Positions 1 to 5,265 of a stretch of DNA of 6,833 bases are shown piece by piece. Within the stretch, counting starts at the first letter, position 1, and each line of letters opens with the position of its first letter. This stretch comes from Bacteroidales bacterium (GTDB taxonomy: Bacteria > Bacteroidota > Bacteroidia > Bacteroidales > UBA7960). The stretch lies in assembly GCA_007128045.1 (NCBI GenBank), contig SKYG01000054.1:1-6833 (forward strand). The letters run 5' to 3'. A program made the translations under genes and the position numbers. A model generated the notes under the pieces. It ran no database searches. It was given only the letters and a program-made list of their open reading frames with translations, and was not told the DNA's origin.

Positions 1-885
1 CAGGCAGAGAAACGGCTTGATCAGCTGACCTCTCTCGCCAACACAAAGATCACACCTCATACCCGGTTTGTGGTCGCCCCTGAAGGGGCCAACCCACGGG
101 GCGTGTGGATGCACGAAACCGAATCTCATTTTACCATTCAGGCCTTTCGGGATCATATAGCTCAGCATCCCGGACTGGCATGGGTATTGGGAAGCTTCGC
201 CTATCAGATGTATGAGGCCAATGAACCAAGACCCAGGAGCGCAGCGCCATACAGAAATGGAGACTCCTACTATGACGTGTACAACTCAGCCATCATGATT
301 GAAGCCGGCCGGCCAGTCGCATTCTACCACAAGTCGAAGCTGGTGCCGGGAATTGAGAAGATGCCTTTTTATACTGTGCTGTGGCCTCTGGGGATGCTGG
401 TCGAAAAATTCGGAGGGACGCAGACAAGCCTTGGTACACAAGACCACCGGGCGGTATTTGAGTCGGCTTCCGGCTATAAGGTGGCTCCCGCCATCTGTTA
501 TGAGTCTATCTACGGCGACTACATGGGCGAGTACTTTCGGCGCGGTGCCGGGCTGATCTTTATTGTCACCAACGACGGCTGGTGGCGCAACACACCGGGA
601 CACAGACAGCACAACCAATATGCCAGACTGCGTGCCATTGAATCACGCCGCAGCATAGCCCGGTCGGCCAGTACCGGCATATCATCGTTTGTCAACCAAA
701 AAGGCGAGGTGCTTCAACAAACCCAATGGTGGGAGACCACGGCTATATCCCATGAGCTGAACCAAAACTACATGCTCACCTTTTACAGCCTGCAAGGCAA
801 CTTTCTGGGAACACTTTCCCTGTTCCTGACAGCATTGCTGTTGCTATATATGATCACGCAAAGGATCATCAGGCACCGCAAATAG
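1..885 (+). CDS. lnt: Apolipoprotein N-acyltransferase, C-terminal part (5' end outside window)
   Basis: Lnt transfers an acyl chain from a phospholipid to the N-terminal cysteine of diacylated apolipoproteins, the last step of lipoprotein maturation, in the cytoplasmic membrane. The frame is open from base 1 and gives 294 residues; full-length Lnt is usually above 500, so the N-terminal membrane helices and the start of the nitrilase-like domain are missing. The catalytic triad expected for this carbon-nitrogen hydrolase fold is visible: Glu in VAPEGA (fragment residue 28), Lys in YHKSKLVPG (about 111) and Cys in ICYES (about 166). TNDGWW and RLRAIESRR are further family blocks. One hydrophobic helix near the C terminus (FLGTLSLFLTALLLLYM) is the expected final membrane anchor, followed by a basic tail. 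The YHKSKLVPGIEKMPF wording is what I expect of Bacteroidota Lnt. The gene faces the next gene tail to tail; I see no terminator hairpin in the 154 bp between them. Confidence 0.95.
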   Translation, partial: QAEKRLDQLTSLANTKITPHTRFVVAPEGANPRGVWMHETESHFTIQAFRDHIAQHPGLAWVLGSFAYQMYEANEPRPRSAAPYRNGDSYYDVYNSAIMIEAGRPVAFYHKSKLVPGIEKMPFYTVLWPLGMLVEKFGGTQTSLGTQDHRAVFESASGYKVAPAICYESIYGDYMGEYFRRGAGLIFIVTNDGWWRNTPGHRQHNQYARLRAIESRRSIARSASTGISSFVNQKGEVLQQTQWWETTAISHELNQNYMLTFYSLQGNFLGTLSLFLTALLLLYMITQRIIRHRK

Positions 886-1039
886 TTGGAGTCTGCCCAT
901 AATGTCCGATATCTGCATTAAACTTGTCAGAGCATTGTTCATGGCGGGTTATCAGGACTCAGCATTTTCGTTCTTCGCATGCTTTGGCCTTTTACATCCT
1001 GACCCAAACAAGCGGCTTTCTGTGCAGACTCTGAGCGGC

Positions 1040-2077
1040 TTACATCCTAAAGTCGGGCGACAGGTATATGGGATGTTTCTGAAAAAACAATGAGGTGTTT
1101 TCTGCGGCTTCCTCGACGGGCCGAAACGTATAGCCTGTGGCTTTGATGACCTTTTCGTTGGAGAAGTAACGTTTCACATTGCCGCTACGTGCTGTTTCAC
1201 GGGTTATGAGCGGCTTTTGCCCGGTTAAAAAGCTCCTGACCTTCTCCAAGCGCCATGCCATCTCAGTCAAAAACCTGCCGGCACGGTAGCGGGGCGGCCG
1301 GGTACCGGCATACTTTGCAAACAAAGTGAACAGATCCCGGTATGGCAGATTCTCACTATTGATAATAAAGCGCTCGCCAGAGATATCTCCCTCCATTAAC
1401 AACACCATAAGCCGGGCCACATCCCGGGCATCAACAAAGCCGGTGACCCCATTTGTATAAAACTTCAAGCCGTTCTTCACCGACTGGTACAATTGCGCAC
1501 TGGAACGGGAAGGGTCGCCTGGGCCAACTATAACAGTCGGGTTCACAATGACGGATGCCAGGCCCTCCTCAGCACCCCGCCATACTTCACGCTCCGACCC
1601 ATATTTGCTGATGGAATACCAGGAGTTCGACCCTGAGGTTTTCCATACCAATGACTCATCAACATGATTGCCCCGTTCAGGGCGGCCAACAGCGGCAACA
1701 CTGCTGCAGTGGCAAAATTTTTCGACCTGGTTTTGAAGCGAAAGATTCACCAGGTTGGCTGTCCCTTCCACATTCACCTTCATCATCAGCTGGCTATCGT
1801 CTGGCAAAAAAGAAACTACCGCAGCACAGTGATATACATATCTGACGCCAACAAGGGCTTCCTGCATACTGGGTATGTCGTTAATATCGCCCTCAACCCA
1901 CTCTATATTGGAAAACAGCTCCTCGCCATGTGCCGGATCATACCACAAAAACAGTTGCCTGACCAACCCTATATGACTGCCAGAGCGTTTGATGGCCCTG
2001 ACTTGCCGCCCGCGAACTGCCAGTTCGTATAATAAATGGGATCCTACGAGACCGGTTCCCCCTGTGACAAGAATCAT
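1040..2077 (-). CDS. Extended SDR family NAD(P)-dependent epimerase/reductase-like protein
   Basis: This is a 345-residue protein with a Rossmann fold at its N terminus. The nucleotide-binding motif TGGTGLVG (residues 5-12, GxxGxxG) follows directly after the first strand. Asp64 in VEGDI and the CAA block (84-86) fit the extended short-chain dehydrogenase/reductase pattern. The catalytic residues are visible as a Ser pair in CHCSSVAAVG (125-126) and the YxxxK motif YSISK (Tyr154, Lys158). NPTVIVGPGDPS is the usual block lining the substrate pocket. A Lys-Arg pair after strand two (30-31) would suit NADP(H), but this is weak. The overall look is of dihydroflavonol-4-reductase or 3-beta-hydroxysteroid-dehydrogenase-like SDRs; the substrate cannot be told from sequence. 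The ATG start sits just before the glycine motif, so no longer start is needed. No Shine-Dalgarno is evident. The gene is divergent from tyrS and convergent with lnt, so it is probably a single transcription unit. Confidence 0.9.
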   Translation of the reverse strand: MILVTGGTGLVGSHLLYELAVRGRQVRAIKRSGSHIGLVRQLFLWYDPAHGEELFSNIEWVEGDINDIPSMQEALVGVRYVYHCAAVVSFLPDDSQLMMKVNVEGTANLVNLSLQNQVEKFCHCSSVAAVGRPERGNHVDESLVWKTSGSNSWYSISKYGSEREVWRGAEEGLASVIVNPTVIVGPGDPSRSSAQLYQSVKNGLKFYTNGVTGFVDARDVARLMVLLMEGDISGERFIINSENLPYRDLFTLFAKYAGTRPPRYRAGRFLTEMAWRLEKVRSFLTGQKPLITRETARSGNVKRYFSNEKVIKATGYTFRPVEEAAENTSLFFQKHPIYLSPDFRM

Positions 2078-2086
2078 AACTTGGGA

Positions 2087-2139
2087 AGTTGAATTGTTGA
2101 TCTGTTGATTTGTTGATTCGTTGATTTGTTGATTCGTTG
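2087..2139. repeat. 8-bp tandem repeat, consensus (T/C)GTTGATT
   Basis: Units run without interruption: a degenerate unit agttgaat (2087-2094), then tgttgatc, tgttgatt, tgttgatt, cgttgatt and tgttgatt (2095-2134), ending in a partial cgttg (2135-2139). The tract begins about 10 bp upstream of the minus-strand SDR start, so it would lie in that gene's leader or promoter zone. It is non-coding as far as I can see. Confidence 0.9.
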
Positions 2140-2162
2140 TAGGGACAGGACTGGGCCTGTCC
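2137..2162. repeat. TGTAGGG-headed palindromic element
   Basis: The element starts TTGTAGGG and forms a perfect 7-bp stem, GGACAGG (2143-2149) with CCTGTCC (2156-2162), closed by a 6-base loop. There is no T-run after it on either strand, so it is not a typical intrinsic terminator. It separates two parts of an 8-bp tract and resembles the element at 4294-4319 in its TGTAGGG head and hairpin build. Confidence 0.7.
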
Positions 2163-2184
2163 GTTTGAGTTGTTGAATTGTTTA
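2163..2184. repeat. Resumed degenerate 8-bp tract after the palindrome
   Basis: The units gtttgagt, tgttgaat and a partial tgttta continue the GTTGATT-type repeat seen at 2087-2139 on the other side of the palindrome. The middle unit differs from consensus by one base and the first is more diverged. This suggests the palindrome was inserted into, or grew inside, one longer tract. Confidence 0.5.
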
Positions 2185-2186
2185 GG

Positions 2187-2221
2187 GTCGAAAGTCGAAG
2201 GTCTAAAGTCGAAAGATCAAA
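2187..2221. repeat. 7-bp tandem repeat, consensus GTCGAAA
   Basis: Five consecutive 7-bp units are present: gtcgaaa, gtcgaag, gtctaaa, gtcgaaa and gatcaaa. The tract lies about 80 bp upstream of the chosen tyrS start. A related motif (gtcgaaag followed by gtagaag units) occurs downstream of mgsA at 4257-4285, which links the two gaps. Confidence 0.85.
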
Positions 2222-2270
2222 AGTAGCAATTTTTCTTTATTATGGATAGGGAGAAATCCGGCAGAGTGCG

Positions 2271-2278
2271 TAATTTTG
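2271..2278 (+). promoter_or_regulatory. Candidate Bacteroidota -7 promoter box for tyrS
   Basis: TAATTTTG matches the known Bacteroidota -7 consensus TAnnTTTG exactly and ends 23 bp before the preferred tyrS ATG. No clear TTTG/TTG -33 element is seen at the usual spacing upstream, so the call is tentative. If the box is real, transcription would begin a few bases downstream, giving a short leader that excludes the in-frame ATG at 2242. Confidence 0.4.
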
Positions 2279-2301
2279 CAAGTCAGAAAAGTACATATAT
2301 G

Positions 2302-3582
2302 ATGAATTTTGTTGAAGAATTAAGATGGCGTGGCATGATCCACGACATTTCGCCTGGAACGGAAGAGCAGCTGCAGAAAGAAATGACAACAGCTTATGTT
2401 GGGATTGACCCTACTGCTGACTCTTTGCATATCGGGCATCTGGTGTCTATCATGATGCTGAAGCACCTGCAGCTTGCCGGCCACAAGCCCATCGCGCTGG
2501 TAGGCGGTGCAACGGGCATGATAGGCGACCCAAGCGGTAAAAGCGAAGAGCGGAACCTGCTCTCTGAAGAGGAGCTTCGCCATAATGAATCAGCCATCAA
2601 AAATCAACTGCTGAATTTTCTTGACTTTGAACAGGGATCGAACCGGGCAGAGATCGTCAACAACTACGACTGGATGAAGGGGTTCAGCTTCCTGGATTTT
2701 CTGAGGGAAGTGGGCAAACATCTTTCTGTAAACTATATGATGGCCAAAGACTCTGTAAAGAAGCGGCTCGAAACGGGTATCTCCTTCACTGAGTTCACCT
2801 ACCAGCTCGTTCAGGGATACGACTACCTGCACCTGTTTCAGACAAAGAATTGCAAATTGCAAATGGGAGGCTCCGACCAATGGGGTAATATTACCACAGG
2901 CACCGAGCTGATCCGTCGCAAAACAGGCGGTGAGGCCTTCGCGCTAACCTGCCCCCTGATCACCAAAGCCGACGGCACCAAGTTTGGCAAGACAGAAGCA
3001 GGCAACGTATGGCTCGATGCACGTTATACCTCACCCTACCATTTCTACCAGTTCTGGTTAAACTGTTCCGATGAGGATACAGAACGCTACATCAAGATCT
3101 TCAGTCTGTTCTCAAAGAATGAGACCGATACACTCATTGCGGAACACCGCCAGGCACCACACCTTCGCAGCCTTCAGAAAGCACTTGCTAAAGACATCAC
3201 CATCAGGGTTCATGGGAGGCAGGAGTATGAAACAGCGGTGGAAGCCTCCGGCATCCTGTTTGGCAAAGGCACCACCGACACGCTGAAGAAACTGCCGGAA
3301 CAAGTGTTTCTGTCCGTCTTCGATGGCGTACCAATGATGGACATTGCAAAAACAGAGATCTTAGCAGGTGTGGGCATCATCGACTTCCTGAGTGATAAAA
3401 CAGGCATCCTGAAGTCGAAAGGAGAAGCCCGCAGGGCACTGAAAGAGGGTAGCATCAGCATCAATAAAAACCGTGTGGATGACACCCTGCTTGTGGACTC
3501 ATCACACCTTATCAACAACAAATATATTCTTGTTCAACGTGGCAAAAAGAATTATTATATTGTACAAATTATAAGCCCATAA
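2302..3582 (+). CDS. tyrS: Tyrosyl-tRNA synthetase
   Basis: This class I synthetase activates tyrosine with ATP and charges tRNA-Tyr in the cytoplasm. With the start at 2302 it has 426 residues, normal for bacterial TyrRS. The ATP-binding HIGH signature is at residues 43-46, and the tyrosine-binding block GGSDQWGN is at 189-196. The KMSKS-loop equivalent is KFGKT (227-231), the usual TyrRS variant. The last 60 or so residues form an S4-type RNA-binding domain (LKSKGEARRALKEGSISIN). The frame is open further up, to an ATG at 2242. The 20 extra residues look unlike TyrRS, and MNFVEELRWRGMIHD is the family's expected beginning. An adjacent ATG at 2299 is equally possible. No Shine-Dalgarno is present, as is usual in this phylum. 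The stop is followed by repeat-rich DNA, so the gene is probably monocistronic. Confidence 0.97.
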   Translation: MNFVEELRWRGMIHDISPGTEEQLQKEMTTAYVGIDPTADSLHIGHLVSIMMLKHLQLAGHKPIALVGGATGMIGDPSGKSEERNLLSEEELRHNESAIKNQLLNFLDFEQGSNRAEIVNNYDWMKGFSFLDFLREVGKHLSVNYMMAKDSVKKRLETGISFTEFTYQLVQGYDYLHLFQTKNCKLQMGGSDQWGNITTGTELIRRKTGGEAFALTCPLITKADGTKFGKTEAGNVWLDARYTSPYHFYQFWLNCSDEDTERYIKIFSLFSKNETDTLIAEHRQAPHLRSLQKALAKDITIRVHGRQEYETAVEASGILFGKGTTDTLKKLPEQVFLSVFDGVPMMDIAKTEILAGVGIIDFLSDKTGILKSKGEARRALKEGSISINKNRVDDTLLVDSSHLINNKYILVQRGKKNYYIVQIISP

Positions 3583-3591
3583 CCTGGTAAC
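3578..3591. repeat. Short ggtaac-type repeat at the tyrS stop
   Basis: The two near-units cataacc and tggtaac overlap the tyrS stop codon and share the taacc core with the tract at 3743-3781. With the 48-bp array lying between them, they look like the left shoulder of one interrupted tract. Two units alone are weak evidence. Confidence 0.35.
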
Positions 3592-3601
3592 GAGCACCCC
3601 T

Positions 3602-3724
3602 TAAGCTGTAGGGTATCTCTCGCTGCGCACAGGGCAAGTATGGCAGTCCTAAGCTGTAGGGGATCACTCGCTGCGCACAGGGCAAGTATGGCAGTCCTAA
3701 GCTGTAGGGTATCTCTCGCTGCGC
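3602..3724. repeat. 48-bp tandem repeat array, about 2.6 copies
   Basis: Unit 1 (3602-3649) and unit 2 (3650-3697) are each 48 bp and differ at only two positions. Unit 3 (3698-3724) matches the first 27 bp of unit 1 perfectly. It then switches to tcgagatgacaggg instead of the acagggcaagtatggcagtcc ending. Each unit contains ctgtaggg followed by an atctctcgctgcgc-like block. In the third copy ATCTC and GAGAT can pair across the loop. On the minus strand the third copy translates as CHLERSERYP, a peptide type I recall from spurious ORFs over dispersed repeats in Bacteroidota genomes. There are no spacers, so this is not CRISPR. The copy-number expansion looks recent given the near identity. 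Confidence 0.9.
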
Positions 3725-3742
3725 TCGAGATGACAGGGTGCT

Positions 3743-3781
3743 ATGTAACCTTGTAACCCGGTAACCTTAAAACCACTAACC
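3743..3781. repeat. 8-bp tandem tract, core GTAACC, ahead of mgsA
   Basis: The units atgtaacc, ttgtaacc and cggtaacc (3743-3766) are followed by the decayed units ttaaaacc and actaacc, ending 3 bp before the mgsA start codon. The mgsA leader is therefore made of repeat DNA, and no Shine-Dalgarno is present. A one-mismatch match to the -7 box (taaccttg, 3746-3753) lies inside the tract but may be coincidental. Confidence 0.75.
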
Positions 3782-3784
3782 AAT

Positions 3785-4249
3785 ATGAGAAAAACAATTG
3801 CCCTGGTAGCACACGACAACCGCAAGAAAGAACTTGTTGAGTGGGCCGACTGGAACAAAGAGATTTTGACAAAGTTCAATATCGTCTGCACCGGAACCAC
3901 CGGTAAGCTGATCGATCAAACCCTAAACTCGGAAGTCAACAGAAAGGAGTCTCTTTATTTTAACATCACCCGTCTGAAATCGGGGCCGTTGGGTGGAGAC
4001 CAGCAGTTGGGCGCACTGATCGTGGAAGGCAAGATCGACATCATGATCTTTTTCTGGGATCCGATGCAACAACAAGCCCATGATGTTGACATTAAAGCCT
4101 TGTTGCGCATTACCGTTTTGTACAACATACCAACAGCCTGCAACAGGTCTACGGCAGATTACCTGATCTCATCCACACTGATCGACAAGGGTTATATCCC
4201 AAAACCCATGGATGTGGATGATTACCTGAGCAGGAGAATACCACTGTAG
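3785..4249 (+). CDS. mgsA: Methylglyoxal synthase
   Basis: MgsA converts dihydroxyacetone phosphate to methylglyoxal and phosphate, a bypass of lower glycolysis that relieves sugar-phosphate build-up in the cytoplasm. The 154-residue protein covers the whole family fold. Residues known to matter in the E. coli enzyme are kept: His10-Asp11 (E. coli 19-20), the phosphate-binding GTTG loop (37-40), catalytic Asp72 in SGPLGGDQQ (E. coli 71), Asp92 in FFWDP and His99-x-x-Asp102 (E. coli 98 and 101). KALLRI and CNRSTADYLISS complete the pattern. Compared with my recollection of the E. coli protein, the stretch between GTTG and SGP is about 10 residues longer (25 against 15). The N terminus is shorter, starting at the first strand (MRKTIALVAHD), which supports this ATG. 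Repeat tracts flank the gene on both sides, so it is probably transcribed alone. Confidence 0.96.
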   Translation: MRKTIALVAHDNRKKELVEWADWNKEILTKFNIVCTGTTGKLIDQTLNSEVNRKESLYFNITRLKSGPLGGDQQLGALIVEGKIDIMIFFWDPMQQQAHDVDIKALLRITVLYNIPTACNRSTADYLISSTLIDKGYIPKPMDVDDYLSRRIPL

Positions 4250-4256
4250 ATATAAA

Positions 4257-4285
4257 GTCGAAAGGTAGAAGGTAGAAGGTAGAAG
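4257..4285. repeat. 7-bp tandem repeat, consensus GTAGAAG
   Basis: An 8-bp leading unit gtcgaaag is followed by three identical gtagaag units. The tract starts 8 bp after the mgsA stop codon. The leading unit matches the GTCGAAA tract upstream of tyrS, about 2 kb away. Confidence 0.8.
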
Positions 4286-4293
4286 GATGCATT

Positions 4294-4319
4294 TGTAGGG
4301 GCGAAAAATCTTTCGCCCC
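4294..4319. repeat. TGTAGGG-headed palindrome, 9-bp perfect stem
   Basis: GGGGCGAAA (4298-4306) pairs perfectly with TTTCGCCCC (4311-4319) around the 4-base loop aatc, with TGTA in front. It is the strongest hairpin in the window and lies 48 bp past the mgsA stop, so it could stabilise or end the mgsA transcript. No T-run follows on the plus strand, which argues against a classical intrinsic terminator. It looks like a dispersed palindromic element of Bacteroidota. Confidence 0.75.
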
Positions 4320-4339
4320 GGAAAGGTCCAAAGCATTAG

Positions 4340-4359
4340 AGACAAGGCATGCCTTGTCT
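4340..4359. repeat. 20-bp perfect palindrome
   Basis: AGACAAGGCA is followed directly by its reverse complement TGCCTTGTCT, with no loop. The next base pair outward does not match, so the palindrome is exactly 20 bp. Such a site could be a dimeric protein-binding site or a dispersed repeat; I recall similar GACAAGGC palindromes between genes in this phylum. It lies 40 bp upstream of the channel gene. Confidence 0.75.
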
Positions 4360-4362
4360 ACA

Positions 4363-4380
4363 TTTATGGTTTATGGTTTA
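4363..4380. repeat. 7-bp tandem repeat TTTATGG
   Basis: Two exact tttatgg units and a partial ttta stand just upstream of the channel gene. They form the right shoulder of the repeat-filled gap after mgsA. Confidence 0.6.
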
Positions 4381-4387
4381 AAAGGCT

Positions 4388-4395
4388 TATATTTG
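4388..4395 (+). promoter_or_regulatory. Candidate -7 box near the channel start
   Basis: TATATTTG fits TAnnTTTG, and a weak -33-like tttatgg lies about 25 bp upstream. The box ends only 4 bp before the ATG at 4400. If functional, it would produce a leaderless message or favour the in-frame ATG at 4454. It may equally be chance in AT-rich DNA. Confidence 0.25.
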
Positions 4396-4399
4396 GAAT

Positions 4400-5236
4400 A
4401 TGCCAAAGCAGCACAGATATAATCCCCCGCACAAACGGGCGTGGACCAAAAAGATGTACGAGATCATATTTGAATCCGACACTTTTTGGGGCAAGGTTTT
4501 TGACGAGGTCTTGCTGGTGATGATCATGCTCAGCATCCTGGTGGTGATGCTCGACAGCATGTCAGATATGAGGATACAACACGGCAGTTTCTTATCCCGT
4601 GCTGAGTGGTTCTTTACCATCGCCTTTACCATTGAGTACTTTTTGCGTATCATCAGCTCCCCCAAACCAAAAAATTATATTTTCAGCTTTCTAGGCATCG
4701 TAGATTTTTTATCGATCATTCCTACCTATATTGCCATCAGCTTTCCGGAAGCACAGCCCTTGATCGTTATCCGCGCCATCAGGCTGCTAAGGATCTATCG
4801 TATCCTGAAGCTGTACCGTTACGTTCGTGCCGGAAACCTGCTGCTTCTGGCAATCAGGAACAGCCTCCGGAAAATCATGATCTTTATGATGTTTATCCTG
4901 GTGCTGGTGATTATGCTGGGAAGCATTATGTATGTAGTTGAACAAGGTGACAATGGGTTCTTCAATATACCCTTGAGTATATACTGGGCGGTGATCACGC
5001 TTACCACAGTAGGATATGGGGATATCGTTCCCGTTACCGGGCTGGGTCAGTTCATCGCGACCTTTATCATGCTTTTGGGTTACAGCATCATCGCCATTCC
5101 CACAGGCATCGTTTCGGTAGAAATATCCAGGTCGGCGGGAGAAAGATATTCAAAAAGCAAAGCGTGCAGCTATTGTGAAGAGACCCTGCACGAACCTGAG
5201 GCAAACTTTTGTAAGACCTGCGGGGCACGTTTGTGA
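4400..5236 (+). CDS. Voltage-gated-type potassium channel with C-terminal zinc ribbon
   Basis: The 278-residue protein has the six-helix Kv architecture of the ion-transport family. S1 lies at about 34-52, S2 at 66-85 with Glu79, and S3 around Asp102. S4 (about 121-143) carries positive charges every third residue: Arg125, 128, 131, 134, Lys137, Arg140 and 143. S5 (157-180) and S6 (216-240, with an AIPTG kink) enclose the pore. The selectivity filter TTVGYGD (202-208) is the K+ signature. After S6 a basic linker leads to CSYC...FCKTCG (256-275), four cysteines in two CxxC knuckles, a zinc-ribbon tail that probably lies in the cytoplasm. A tetramer in the inner membrane is expected. Two starts are possible: the ATG at 4400 (used here) or 4454 (MYEIIFESDT); the first 18 residues are basic and not clearly conserved. 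The stop overlaps a possible GTG start of the next gene. Confidence 0.93.
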   Translation: MPKQHRYNPPHKRAWTKKMYEIIFESDTFWGKVFDEVLLVMIMLSILVVMLDSMSDMRIQHGSFLSRAEWFFTIAFTIEYFLRIISSPKPKNYIFSFLGIVDFLSIIPTYIAISFPEAQPLIVIRAIRLLRIYRILKLYRYVRAGNLLLLAIRNSLRKIMIFMMFILVLVIMLGSIMYVVEQGDNGFFNIPLSIYWAVITLTTVGYGDIVPVTGLGQFIATFIMLLGYSIIAIPTGIVSVEISRSAGERYSKSKACSYCEETLHEPEANFCKTCGARL

Positions 5237-5265
5237 CGTATAATGAAGAAAAAAACAATCTGCCG

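Noticed and set aside
902..1093. A 63-codon plus-strand open frame after lnt
   Set aside because: It resembles no family I know, has no start signal and overlaps the 3' end of the SDR gene antisense by over 50 bp. It is probably chance.
1651..2032. Plus-strand open frames opposite the SDR gene
   Set aside because: They are shadows of the minus-strand coding sequence, which has full family motifs.
3602..3724. CRISPR-like direct repeats
   Set aside because: Copies are directly joined with no variable spacers and there are no cas genes in the window.
3697..3900. A minus-strand open frame covering the end of the 48-bp array and the start of mgsA
   Set aside because: Its C terminus is the translated repeat (CHLERSERYP) and the rest is antisense to mgsA, the usual look of a false gene.
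4298..4319. Intrinsic terminator for mgsA
   Set aside because: The stem is strong but has no following T-run on the plus strand, and a similar TGTAGGG hairpin occurs between divergent genes, so a repeat element fits better. A transcript-end role is not excluded.
5233..5265. GTG start for RhuM overlapping the channel stop
   Set aside because: The 11 extra residues are unlike RhuM N termini; the ATG at 5266 matches the usual family beginning.
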